From Hippopus hippopus (taxonomy: Eukaryota > Mollusca > Bivalvia > Cardiida > Cardiidae), in NCBI GenBank assembly GCA_946811185.2, contig OX328096.1, forward strand, positions 20,959,881-21,023,880: a stretch of DNA of 64,000 bases, written 5' to 3'. Numbering within the stretch: the first letter of the stretch is position 1; the number at the start of each line of letters is the position of its first letter. The position numbers were made by a program, and so were the translations under genes. Of the stretch, positions 1-10,789 are shown piece after piece. The notes beneath the pieces were generated by a model. That model did no database searches. It saw nothing but the letters and a program-made list of their open reading frames with translations, and had not been told where the DNA came from.

Positions 1-3
1 TTT

Positions 4-230
4 TAACCCTTTATCAGATGACAAGGATTCAGCCTTGTCCAAATTGAAAGCATTCATGGTTCTATGTCAACTTCAATGTGGCTTAGATGGTGCAATTTTC
101 TATGATAGGGTAGAGAAAATTATAGGAAAATGAGAAAATGTTGGTAATCAGCATTTTCTCCTTTTCCCACAATGTCTTCAAATGACCTCATTCCAAGGGT
201 CGTTTAAAAGGCGGCATTGTGTGGTAAAGG
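4..230 (-). mobile_element. family 1 foldback copy
   Basis: TTAACCCTTTATCAGATGAC to GTGTGGTAAAGG; centre reads AAAATGTTGGTAATCAGCAT. Confidence 0.8.
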
Positions 231-420
231 TATAAACCACAGTGACAGACTTGGGAAATCAATGTGGAAAAAGAAGAAATTGCTCAGAATAATTTCTTCT
301 ATTTCTTCAATGATTTTTTGTCCAGAAGTAGAAGGTTGAATTCTGAAGGAGTCTTTAATTTGCTATTTCCATAGAATAAAGCACCTCCTGTTGGTATTTT
401 AAAGTTCTTGCTCACTGAAT

Positions 421-2753
421 TTACTCTGAAACAAGTGGGGGTAACAAGTTTGTCATTGCCGAACAAAGAAAGAATATATGATCTGCAAAGTCACTTATAG
501 CTAGTGGCAGAACACCTTGCAGAATTCTGTAATTCTTTATTTGCTCCATTTTTCTCTCAACATGAATGCGTGCTGACGCAATCCTTCTTGTGGTTTCCAC
601 TTCAGTCTTGCTAAACTGAGTTTTAGACTTGAACGGAGGACAGTACAGCTTTACACCTAATGGTTTCAAATCTGACTGAATATGTATGAAACCATTATCA
701 ACCATCACTGCATCTCCATTGTTGAGTTGCTCAAACAAGCAGCTCTTTCTAGTTATTTCAACATCTGAGGTAGATCCAGGCCACAGTTTAGACACAAGGA
801 CAACTGCTCCAGTCATACTGACTCCAACCAATGCCTTAAAAGTATCATGTGATTTGTAACTGGAGTATGTTAACGACTTATTTTCTAAAGATGATGGACT
901 CTGGATATAAACCTCTGTACAGTCAAGTATGATTCTTGTGTCTGAGAATTTTTCAAAACACTTCGGCACAGATGCTTGTAGAACGTCAAGTTTTGGAAGA
1001 ACAACAAGTGATTGCATGCATTCACACATAAACAAGACCCATGAATTAAAAATCTTTGAAACGGCACTTGCAGATATTTTGAAACGATATTCCAAGTCTT
1101 TTACAAGTAAACCAAGTCTGAGCCTCATCATCACCATTAAAAATTCATCAACATGGCGCAACTTTCGTTTTCGTCCTAACCTATGTATGTTCATTTCACC
1201 AACTGATTCAGTACTCAATTTATCAGCACCATGTTCCATAAGTGAGTCAAATACGGCTTGGAATGTCTTGAAATCTATAAATCCAGTATAAAACATTATC
1301 AAATCACTTGAATGTTTAATTTTTTCTATGCAGATATCTGGGAGTGAAACATCTATACCAACAGATACACTGTCACTGGGCTGAACGTTGTTGAATTCCA
1401 CAGGGATTTCAGTTCTATCCATAGAATTTTCCCTAGCTCTAGGCTGTTCACATGTCTGTGTGACTTGAGTACAGTTGGAATCAGCAACTGGACATTCTGG
1501 CTTTGTTGGCTTGATACAAGCTGGCAGAGAATATCTATAAAGATAAATGAAGTAATGGATAAATACACTCAAGGCATTTGTCCTCATAATAATTTAAAAC
1601 TGGAAATAACAAAATCGACTCCTTGGAGGGCCTCCAAGACATGGAATGCATTTTCTGGCCTAATTCATGCACTCTAACAGCTGTCAGGGGCAACATTTGA
1701 CAAGAAAATACAAGAATAATTATAGTTTGATGACATGGAATGGGCTAAAACCTGGCTGAAAACTGCATGAAAACGATTTCACCTGTTCAAAACCTTTGAC
1801 CTATATCCTCCACTTATCAACATAATTATGAAAAAATTTTGGCCGACCATTCAGAGGTGATTTCCTGGTGATATGCAAGTATTTTCCCTGGTCAAAATAT
1901 TTCCTTTTTCTAAAATAAACTGTGGGCCATGATTAAATATAACATGACTGATCAATATGTCAGTTGTCTTAACCCTTTACTCCATAGATACTCATTTCTA
2001 CGCATTGCACATAGGAGCCTATGGAAAACATTGTGGCAAAAAGTGAAATTGCTGGTGACGAGCAATTTCACCCTTTGTCACAATGTTTTCTATGCTATCA
2101 AAAGGGGTCATATACACATAAGAAACTGCTTCATCCTTGCTATTATTTAGGGTCAATTAGAGATACCATAGAAATGCCTGACGGGGTAAAGGGTTAAGAC
2201 ATGAAGTGAAAAATCAATTATTGCTTTAAAACTCATTAGTTATATTATTTTGAATTTGCATTAATTTCAGAAATAAATGAATACAACAAAAATCGTAGAC
2301 ATCAACTTTAGTAATGTTTATTTTCTTCATATCTATGGGTTGCGTATCCGTGTAAACTCGTAGGCCTACTTGTAAGCAGCTTTGGCATACTTAAAAGAGC
2401 ACAAGTTTCTAAATACTCACGAGTGATGATGTAAGGCTGTGGTAATATCTACAGGCGGACTCCTTGAAATTGGCCTCCTTTCCTTTGGATGTCGGCTATC
2501 TCGTCTTGGGAGATTTTCTGTCGGTATTTTATTGCGATTAACTGAATTTGGCCCAACACCGTCTTTGAAGTGGTCCGAACAAACTCTGGTATATGATGTT
2601 GGTTTCCAGTTTTTCCTGCTGATCGCCCTTATCCATGCTTTTTTTGTATAATATTCTTTTGGTAGTTTGTGAAGTGTTACCTTTTTCCCGAATTTTACCG
2701 ACCCTACCACTATAATTATGACATTCAACAATGCAACAGTAGTCTTTTCCCAT
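421..2753 (-). pseudogene. THAP-HTH-DDE transposase gene (IS4EU/ISL2EU or Harbinger type), two exons, frameshifted
   Basis: Two exons: 2753-2421 and 1534-421. The first opens with ATG at 2753 and carries the first half of a C2CH THAP zinc finger (CCIVEC), then the reading frame changes near 2690 and continues with the LHKLPK, AWIRAISR and CSDHF blocks, so a 1-base indel (real or a sequencing error in an A/G run) lies inside the finger. The exon ends at a GTGAGT donor (2420-2415). The acceptor TTTATAG at 1536-1535 joins codon TC|A in phase with the second exon, which encodes an HTH region (LLVKDLEYRFKISASAVSKI) and a DDE_Tnp_4-like nuclease: D in ILDCTEVY, D in VMVDNGF, E in IHVERKM, ending with TAA at 421-423. 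THAP finger plus DDE_Tnp_4 is known from IS4EU/ISL2EU DNA transposons. The catalytic exon is open over its whole 1114 bp, which suggests recent activity or domestication. Element ends were not identified. Confidence 0.75.
1969..2197 (+). mobile_element. family 1 foldback, divergent subfamily
   Basis: TTAACCCTTTACTCCATAGA to GGGGTAAAGGGTTAA. The central palindrome is changed (GTGAAATTGCTGGTGACGAG) but symmetrical, so both arms mutated together or it is a distinct subfamily. The flanks do not match the reference. Confidence 0.65.
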
Positions 2754-2819
2754 AGCTGTAAACCGAAACCGGAAGTCACTATACCGTCCCGCACGAACGA
2801 CAACTCTTAGTAGCTTATG

Positions 2820-3845
2820 TTACGAAAATCCGCAATATAGAATGACGTTAATTTTACCACGCTTTCGTTGCACTGTGTTTATAGAGCCGAATTCACGTGT
2901 CATGTTAGAATTTCAATTACACCACGGCGACAGCTCACTCATTCATGTACACAGTAAGTGGCCATAAATAATTAATCCAATTTCGAATTTCCATTGACTT
3001 ACGTGTATTTTTCCAATGTGCGAGAAAATTAATTACGCTGCTTCTGATCATGCAATCATAAGAAAAACTATACTGGTAGAAGCGTGGTTACTGGAGCTAT
3101 TTACATTAATATGTTATTAGCGTTCGTCGCTTAACATCAAAGTTGTAGCTCTTTAAAACATAAGACTTTTATTTTTCCCCTTAAATTGGCGACGCGCCAC
3201 TGACGTCAATGTAAAATATATTTTTTCGAAAATATTGATCAGTTTTTAAAAAGCTGCATTTATATGATATTGAATTGTATCAAGTCTGAAAATATATATT
3301 TCATTGTAATATTCATCTAGCTTTTTTTTTTAAATGTAAGTTTCTTAACTAAATCTTCAGTTTTTAAGCCACAATAGATTTAAAAGTAAAGTTAGAAATA
3401 CATCTGAGTCAATAGAGATTAAGACTTTGATGGATATTTATGTCCACTAACTGTACATGTATGTCCTAGGTTTACTGATACTAGTCTTGGGGTCTTCAGT
3501 GCCTTGCAAAAGTACACCCCTACAAAAAGATCTTGCCTAGGGCAGTTTGCATCAACCGATCTAAATTCAGGTCTTATTCTAAATTTCAAGATTAGCTATT
3601 TGATTGGCTGAGACTTTCTGTCTCAGTGAATCAGTTTGCTAATCCTTGGTAAGAGCTTTAGCCCTGACAGGGTCTCAACCTTGCAACCAAAGGACTGTTT
3701 ACCAATGGGCGTCACCCTCGAGCCACACGAGCTTGGCCAACTATCTTCCAGCCATTGAAATGGCGCAACCTTCTAGCTACTCAGGTCAGTTACAGCCATT
3801 GAATTTTATTGTATAAATTGAGCAGGGTTCTGTAAAGAGAAGATT
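2820..3845. other. no gene recognised
   Basis: About 1 kb between the THAP transposase exon and the first family 2 element. AT-rich, with a short self-complementary stretch near 3600-3640 (GGCTGAGACTTTCTGTCTCA). No open frame of note and no repeat shared with the rest of the window. Confidence 0.5.
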
Positions 3846-4060
3846 TAATGCATCTGTGTAATACATTATACCAAACATGTCGCCGCATGATATGGGTCCA
3901 TTTGGTCTAAATTCCGACAGAAAAATAAGAGAAAAATCATCTTTTCATATGCAGATGTTTAATCAATAGCAAAGAGTTTCGACAAAGATTAGCCTGTCCG
4001 GACTGCGCAGGCTGACCGTCGATGATGGACGATACTTTTTGCAGATGCTATAAACCCATC
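3846..4060 (-). mobile_element. family 2 foldback, eroded
   Basis: TTTAATGCATCTGTGTAATA at the left, inner hairpin GTCCGGACTGCGCAGGCTGA, right TGCAGATGCTATAAACCC. Confidence 0.6.
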
Positions 4061-4067
4061 AAGTGAA

Positions 4068-4200
4068 TTAACCCTTAGGCTGATAAGCGCGACTCAATTA
4101 CCTTTTTCGGACAATGTAGATCAAGATCAGACTGCACAGAACGTGCAGTCTGATCTTGGATCTACACTGTCTGATTAGGAGATATCCCCCGCAAAAAATA
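4068..4200. mobile_element. family 3 foldback, one side
   Basis: TTAACCCTTAGGCTGATAAG, GCGCGACTCAATTACC, then the palindrome around CAGAACGTGCAGTCTGATCT; the long flank is unrecognisable. Confidence 0.75.
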
Positions 4201-4333
4201 AGTTTAAAATAAAAACATTTATTACCTGTATATACAGATACTGAAATTGTAGTTATAATAATTTTAAGAATATTCATTCTCCATGACAAGTCTTAAGTTA
4301 TTGAAACCATATGACGCTAAGAAAAGACACAGG

Positions 4334-5641
4334 TACGAGGGGTGATCAGAAAGAACGTGGACCAGTGCCGGTATCTGAATATTGTTATAAAAAACAACTT
4401 GGATTGTTCACTGTTTTTGAAAGTAACCTCCTTTGAGTTCTATGCATGTATTCATTCTTGATTTCGACGCGCGAAGCACGTGTGGGAGCGCGTCACGTGA
4501 CGTTACTATCAAGGACCCGGTCGTAGCGAGGGTTAGCTCCTCTCTGCTCTCGTAGTGTATGCCACATAGAAAATCTTTCAAAACAGGAACTAGTCAGAGG
4601 TCACATGGAGTCAGGACTAAATTATAAGGAGCGTTGGCAAGTGTTTCTTTGTTTAGTTTTTGCAGTTTCCAGTCCAAGTGTGGCTTTGTGAGCTAGGGCG
4701 TTATCTTGGTGTAAAGTGACGTCACTCCGCAGGACTTCTGGCTGTGTTTTTCGTATCGTGTTCGTGAAATTTTTTTGAATAATGTGGACATAAAACTCAG
4801 AATTGACTGTAGTATGTAAAGATACAACATGATTTAGAAGAAAAACAGGAGAACAGAAATACTTGATGTAGATAACTTTACCAAGTGACTTAGAAAGGTT
4901 GGCTTTACTAGCGAAAGGCGATGTTGGATGTTTCAATACGCTGCTTTGTCGTTTAGATTCAGTGTCGGTAAAGTGTACCTATGTTTCATCGCATGTTACA
5001 ATACGATCAGTAAAGTTTGACCCCTCTACCCTAATGCATTCTGAAATTTCTTGACAGATTTCGACATTAACCCCCATTTTCTCGGGCGTCAGTTGCGAGG
5101 TACCCACATTGTGCAAACACGCGGCATTCCAAGACTCTTAGTCAAAATCTCCTGAGCACTTATATATGAAATGTCAAATGTGTCAGCTATTTTCCTGACA
5201 GCATCTCGGCGATCTTGTTTTACATGCTGCTCTACATCCGTTATGATTTTGTCTGTGACTGATGTTGATGGACGGCCAGATTTAGGGTCATCTTTAACAG
5301 TATCGCACCCTTGTCTAAACCGGTCCGATCCATGTACGAATATCTGATTCCTTGAGTGCAGAGTCCCCTTAAACGGTTTCTAAATCGGTTTTGATTTCCG
5401 ATAAATACTTTCCGATAACTCTCGGCTCAAATAAAAGGTCGTCCGATATTTTGGACCACTAATGCAGTATATGACGTCCTTAAAATGACGTCATACTTTA
5501 CCTACTTTAATATGACAACATTTGAAAGCGTGAGTCAGTTACCAGATAATTAATGCTCATCTATGCAAATTTGTGTAATCCTAAGTGTAGTAGTTTTCAA
5601 AATAACGAGGTGGTCCACGATCTTTCTGATCACCCCACGTA
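4334..5641 (-). mobile_element. mariner transposon, complete ends, decayed transposase
   Basis: The ends are near-perfect inverted repeats of about 30 bp (left TACGAGGGGTGATCAGAAAG, right its complement with few changes), each starting with the TA dinucleotide target typical of Tc1/mariner. Total length about 1.3 kb is the family norm. The transposase reads on the minus strand in pieces: a DNA-binding part around 5340-5160 (DPKSGRPSTS, then VEQHVKQDRRDAVRKIA), the first catalytic D in TCDET at about 4985 followed by an in-frame TAG where the family has W, the second D in LHQDNALAHKA at about 4690, and the C-terminal NTCIELKGGYFQKQ at about 4450. Several frameshifts separate the pieces, so no functional enzyme can be made. 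Confidence 0.9.
4622..4936 (-). pseudogene. mariner transposase fragment (catalytic core)
   Basis: Largest open piece of the transposase inside the mariner element at 4334-5641. It covers the region between the first and second catalytic aspartates (HPTSPFASK, SLGKVIYIKYF, TVNSEFYVHIIQKNF) and includes LHQDNALAHKA, the second aspartate box. It is closed at both sides by a stop and a frameshift. Confidence 0.8.
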
Positions 5642-6027
5642 CTTGGAAAAACCAAGGATGATACCCTCAAATGTAACCTAAAGAGAATGAAGGTCTTTAA
5701 CTTTATGATCGGCTCCAAGACTGTGCACAGGATAGATTTTATGACCCGAATACTTGTCTACGATTCATTCTAAACGACATTCTCAATCTTAATTTAAAAA
5801 TTGCTACAAATTCTGATAAGCCAAACTAAATGGTTCAACCGATCAGCAACTGGGTTCCTTTATAACTAAGCAAATTCGTAAGAGTTAGAATAGTTGGCGA
5901 TTGCCGATTCTGTTTATTTCACACGTAAAGGATTAATTTTTGTAGTTCGAGGCCTCCCCATAAATTTCTACAACACAAAGAAAGCATGACATTAAAAGGA
6001 AATCATTCACTTTGTACGAAGAGTAAA

Positions 6028-6506
6028 TGAGCCGTGTTCTGGCAAAAGGGGGCTTAATGCATGTCCGCGGTGCATGATACCAAAGCAAGCGATCACATAC
6101 CTATGGATCCATTATAGCCAAATTTTTTAACAATCAACTTAATCATGAGGTAGAATGGTCCTTGGACATACACAAAATTGACCAATAGCGAAAAGTTTCG
6201 GCCCAGGTCAGCCTGCGCGGACTGCGCAGGCTTACCTGGGTCGAAACTTTTCGCAGATGCATTAAGCCCCCTTTTCACAGAGCATGGCTCAAATAGATTT
6301 AAGCAGCGCTCCGGGATAAGCAAGTCATCACATAGTCAAGGATCCATAAGATCCATTTTGTTTTACAGCCGACTTAATCATGGTGTAAAATGGTCCTTTT
6401 ACACGCAGAAAATTTACAAATAACAAAAAGTTTCGATTCATGTCAGCCTGCGCAGTTTGCAAGAGACTTTTTGCAGGTGCATTAAAATCCATTTTCACAA
6501 AGCACG
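6028..6506 (-). mobile_element. two family 2 copies in tandem, 3' of lectin copy A
   Basis: Full copy 6028-6291 (TGAGCCGTGTTCTGGCAAAA to CACAGAGCATGGCTCA) followed by a second lacking its left end, to about 6506. The second ends 29 bp from the lectin stop codon, so it lies in the probable 3' UTR. Confidence 0.8.
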
Positions 6507-6535
6507 ATTTATTGACACAAAACCGTCTGTTTCAT

Positions 6536-9523
6536 TCATATACATGTATAGAGCTGTTTTTCACAAACATAAGGTCCGTGATCATCACAGTCCCAGGTAT
6601 TCCACGAAAGGTTGTATATTTCAGCACATGGGGTTTTCCGGGAATAATTCGGCTGCCAGTTTGAAAACGGAGCCTCATTTCCTTTACACGTGAACACGCC
6701 ATCCCTATCGAGGTCGTTCAAACCAATCCACCAATACATGTACTTGGAAGGCACGTGATTAATAAGCGCCTGGTTCTCGGCCTCAGAGTCGATACAAACC
6801 AGATCCGCTCCTTTGTCCTGACAGTCAGCTCTTGCATTGGCCCAGGGCAGTTCCCCAAAAGCCCAAAAGTAGCAAATCCCATCCCGAACGAAACCCCCGT
6901 AATCGTCTGTTGGCCAGCATTTCTCTGAAACAAAAAAAAAAAACCTCACCTATGATACTTAGGCTATCTTGCTAATTAACATTTATTTGACGAGTGATAG
7001 ATTTCTGTACTCTAATATTTTCGCTTACCTGTTTTCAGAAAGGACCACATTTTGAAGACATTACGAGTATATACTGAATAAAAAAACGCTGTGTAAACAA
7101 GCTATACAAGTTAAAATGAACAACATTGAATTATTTGATTCAATGTTTAGTTTATAGTTAGACAAAAATTTTTTTAGACAAATGGCCAAACTTTCATAAC
7201 GATATAACCAACAACTGTAGAGTTACCAAAAATTTCCGACAGGATCTCTGATACTTTTCCGCGAGAGGTTTAGCAGTAAGTGCATGAAATGTTAACCGTA
7301 CGTTTCTTATTTCATTCAGTATTACATTTGAATCATTCTCTGTGAAAAGAGGAGTTTAATATATCTGCAAAAAGATCGACTCAGGTCAGCCTGTGCAGTC
7401 CGCGCAGGCTGACCCGAGTCAAAACTTTTTGCTATACGTTATATTCATGCGTGTCACATTACCATTTTACCTCATGGTTCAATTGGTTATTAGACAAACA
7501 AGATTTATGGATAAGAAAATAATGTGACGAGTTGCTTGGTATAATGCATCACGAAGATGCATTAAGCCCCTTTTTACAGAGTATGGTTCATATTCATTTG
7601 CATGGGTATTTCCAAAGTTCGAGTCGAGTCCCGGTAGCGCTGCCGGTAGCATACGGGACTTGAGAAAGGGGATCGCTGGTTTGAATCCCTAGTTTGGCCA
7701 ATTTCTTTCCGAGGATTGATGATAGTCATTACGATAGCATTGGTCAAACTGAGGTACAGTTTTTGAGAGAGATCATTTTTCTATACAAATAAATCGCTGA
7801 AAGAAACCAAAATTACAAAACTTTACACAAACACCTGTTATTAATTTTTTGTATGGTGTTAAACGCTGTTTCCAATATCATTTCATTTACACCGTTGCGC
7901 CAGTTCACCTCACCACGCTTTCCCTTAAGTTTATTTTACCAGTACTGCGCACCGGCTGCTTTCCAACATAGCCATCTTCGACACAATGATCAGCGATGAG
8001 AGAGGAATGAGTCCTGTCGCAATGACTATCATCAGTTCTCGGAAAGAAATAGGCCAACATTGTGATTCGAACCAGCGACCCCCTGCTCCAAAGGCCTGTA
8101 TGTAACCGACCGTGCAAACAGCTTCGGAAGACACGTATTTCTACAGGATTATCATTTCTGCAAAACCTAGTCGACGAAAATTCTGCTTTTGTCGTTCTTG
8201 TGACGACATGGTCATAGCTGGACTCAAGTAAACGATTTGAGAAACTTTATGCCATACCAAAAACTTAAGCCCTTGACATTTATTATATGAGCCATGCTCT
8301 GTGAAAAAAAGAGCTTATTGCAGCAGCAAAAAGTTTCGACCCTGGTCAGCCTTCGCAGTCCGCTCAGGCTGACTTGGGTCGAAACATTTTGCTTTTGTTA
8401 AATTTTCTTCATGCTCAAGGACCATTGTACCACATGATTCAGCCGGTTGTCAGACAAAATTGATTTTAATGGATCCATAATTATGTGATAATTTGCTTGG
8501 TATAATGTATCACGGAGATGAATTTAAAACCCATGGCTAAAATGTATTAGACATATTTATCATGAACGTACTAAAAAGGAACCATTTCGATTTTTTTTTT
8601 AAATTTATTCTTTTGTTTTTTTTTAACCCTTATGCTTCTAAATAAAAGAAATGAAATTTTCAAGCTGAAAGTAAGAACCCAAATATTGCTTTTTGAGAGG
8701 AATTTTTGGAGAAAAAATATCTCCTTATCGGGCAATGTGGATCCAAGATCAGACTGCACATTCTGTACAGTCTGATCTTGATCTACGCTGTCCGCAAAAG
8801 GTCAGTGAGTCGCGCTTAGCAGGTTAAATAAATATGACATTTTTCTCTCAACTTTCATGACGCCCACTTGTTTTACTGGGTTTGGGTAGGTTGAGGGAAA
8901 ACAATCTGGCAAACGGAGAAAAGAGATTGTGCTCTAGAGAGAACAATTGCTCTGAAGAGAGCAATCTCTCCATTTGCCATAGTGATTTTAAAAGTGGTCT
9001 GTCTAAAGACGCAAAGGCGTCCGAGGTAGGAAATTAATTGAGGATAAATCGGCATCAGTAGTCAACGAAATAAAATTGGTCATGATAACATAGTTGTAAT
9101 AAAAGATAATGATGATCATGATCATGATGGTAGTAGTGGTGGTGGTGGTGGTGGTGATGAGGAGGAGGAGGAGAAGAGGAAGAGGAGGAGGAGGAGGAAA
9201 TTACTATAATCACCCTCATATTTGGTAAATATTTCCCAGCCACTGCTGTTGTAAGCGGTTGCAAGCACATCATTCGGATTATACCGGTTAATTTCGCAGA
9301 GTTCCATTGTGGCATGGTAAGAATATGAGACACAGTTTTCCGTTTTTTCACACTCAGCCCCACACATGATAATCGAATAGCCATTGAGCCGGGGTTTCAT
9401 GGGCTCCAGACGAATACCGCTCCTATTCGACTTCGAAAACGTTTGAAACTTCGAGTTCGCTGTTGTGATTTCTATCAGAATTATTGAACAAAATGCCGTT
9501 ATAACGCAATTGAATAACAACAT
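6536..9523 (-). CDS. secreted PAN/apple plus C-type lectin domain protein, copy A
   Basis: Two exons: 9523-9214 (310 bp) and 6924-6536 (389 bp), joined as GAG G|AG at donor GTGATT and acceptor TTTCAG; 232 aa. Residues 1-22 form a signal peptide (MLLFNCVITAFCSIILIEIT). Residues about 30-103 have the spacing of a PAN/apple-like domain, with cysteines in MCGAEC, ENC and MELC. Residues about 106-230 are a C-type lectin fold: CWPTD, GICYFWA, WANARADCQDKGADLVCIDS, WWIGLNDLDRDGVF, CAEI and YVCEK. The usual EPN or QPD calcium/sugar motif is replaced by WQPN, and the WND motif is degenerate (WDCDDH), so sugar specificity cannot be predicted and binding may be calcium independent. The product is likely secreted; in bivalves such lectins often serve mucosal recognition or immunity (inference). 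The 2.3-kb intron holds a MITE, two SINEs and a GGT/GAG microsatellite. A paralogue lies at 22466-24412. Confidence 0.85.
7333..7590 (+). mobile_element. family 2 foldback in the lectin copy A intron
   Basis: CATTCTCTGTGAAAAGAGGA to CAGAGTATGGTTCA with inner hairpin AGGTCAGCCTGTGCAGTCCG. Confidence 0.8.
7640..7765 (+). mobile_element. SINE fragment with conserved core, copy 1
   Basis: B-box-like GGTTTGAATCC, then CAATTTCTTTCCGAGGATTG and the core TGATGATAGTCATTACGATA. The same string of blocks recurs inverted at 7905-8125 and again at 61612-61770. It is in the intron of lectin copy A. Confidence 0.55.
7905..8125 (-). mobile_element. SINE with conserved core, copy 2
   Basis: On the minus strand: B box GGTTCGAATCA (8062-8076), TATTTCTTTCCGAGAACTG, the core TGATGATAGTCATTGCGACA, then the downstream block GGAAAGCAGCCGGTGCGCAG and a TAAAC-rich tail. 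This is the fullest of three copies and lies head to head with copy 1. Confidence 0.6.
8288..8537 (+). mobile_element. family 2 foldback in the lectin copy A intron
   Basis: TGAGCCATGCTCTGTGAAAA; inner hairpin TTCGCAGTCCGCTCAGGCTG; right end eroded at ACCCATGGCTAA. Confidence 0.75.
8623..8827. mobile_element. CAGTCTGATCTTG foldback family (family 3), reference copy
   Basis: 205 bp, ends TTAACCCTTATGCTTCTAAA and GTCGCGCTTAGCAGGTTAA. A 60-bp inner palindrome (TCCAAGATCAGACTGCACAT with TACAGTCTGATCTTGATCTA) lies to one side, next to CTCCTTATCGGGCAATGTGG. The outermost bases TTAA are the same as in family 1. In the intron of lectin copy A. Confidence 0.85.
9129..9202 (+). repeat. GGT/GAG microsatellite
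   Basis: Runs of GGT then GAG triplets begin about 12 bp inside the intron of lectin copy A, next to the splice donor. Copy B has a different microsatellite at the corresponding place. Confidence 0.9.
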
Positions 9524-9785
9524 TTCTCGGTTTCAGTATCCCTTTGACTCTATCTCCTCTGAAAAAAAAAAAAGAATACACAATTTGCACCAAACGACTT
9601 GGAAAATGTCCTCGTAAAAGCGAGAAAATACCCGTAATAGGCGATAACTTATATAAAGTCTTGTTTCACCCTTGTAAAAAAAAAAAACCTTGTAAAATTG
9701 AGAAAAAATGAGAAAACCAATAAGGAAAAATTGTTTTACTCTTGTGAAACATCCATATTAAAATGAGAAAATATTCTTGTAAACA

Positions 9786-9998
9786 TTAAACCCTTAATCT
9801 GCTCAATAAGTAAATAAAACTTTTAGACTCATAGTAAAATCCAAAAGTTTGAAATTTTAAAGGTTTTTTTTTTTGTGGAAATATCTCCTTATCGGACAGT
9901 GTAGATCCAAGATCAGACTGCACGTTTTGTGCAGTCTGATCTTGATCTACACTGTCCGCAAAAGGCCCTTAAGTAACGCTTGGCAGCCTAATGGTTAA
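9786..9998. mobile_element. family 3 foldback copy
   Basis: TTAAACCCTTAATCTGCTCA to GGCAGCCTAATGGTTAA; inner palindrome GACTGCACGTTTTGTGCAGT. It lies upstream of lectin copy A. Confidence 0.85.
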
Positions 9999-10544
9999 AT
10001 AATCAGTATGAAATATTGTTTTATCCTCATAAAATATCCTTGTAGAAATTAGAAAAAGTATCCCCGTAAAAATCAGATGAACATTATGAATTATTGTTAA
10101 ATCAAGAAAAAAGAATCAATGCAGCAAAAAGAGACTCTTGCTGTGGTAAGAAATATTTCTTTTGGCCACAATCTTTTCGCATGTTTTCTTATATTAGTTA
10201 ATCTTACACGAGATAGAGGTAATCAACATGAAACATGTTTTATACAAGAATACATGCGAAAACACTGTGGCAAAATGACAGATTTTTCCTGATAACAAAT
10301 ATCTTTTCACCGCTAGCCTTTCAAAAAGTTGTCCGCAAACTAAACTGAACCGTCGTTTGCAGAATGTTAGAAGTTAACAATTACGCTTTGTCTAACTACG
10401 CACCATGCATGCCTGCACAAGTGCTATATAATGCTTGTGTCAATCGAACTCCAGGTTCGCCACGCCCCTTTGCTATGTTGATACGCCTTATAACCGGCTA
10501 AATGGGTCTGTCTATTCACAACGATACACACACACTTTCGCGCT

Positions 10545-10786
10545 TCCTGTCCCCGCGTGACATTGTGGTAAAATGTAAGACTCGCAACCCTGAGGCCTTG
10601 AGTTCGAGCCTCACTGGAAGCACTGGATTTTTCGTGGGAGTGTCCTCAGCCAAGAAACTTCAGAGCCTCAGTCTAGTACCATTGAAACCTATGACAAATA
10701 CAAATATGTGAGCTGTCGCCCAATATGACTAAAAAAAAAATGTTCAAAGCGGCGTAAAACATTATTCAATCAATCAACCCTTTGAA
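10545..10786 (+). mobile_element. tRNA-derived SINE
   Basis: A tRNA-like head with a good B box (GAGTTCGAGCC at about 10600) is followed by an unrelated body and a tail GGCGTAAAACATTATTCAAT with short CAAT repeats, the usual SINE layout. It is about 240 bp long. Confidence 0.6.
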
Positions 10787-10789
10787 TCT

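Noticed and set aside
929..1291. 120-residue plus-strand frame
   Set aside because: Antisense of the transposase catalytic exon.
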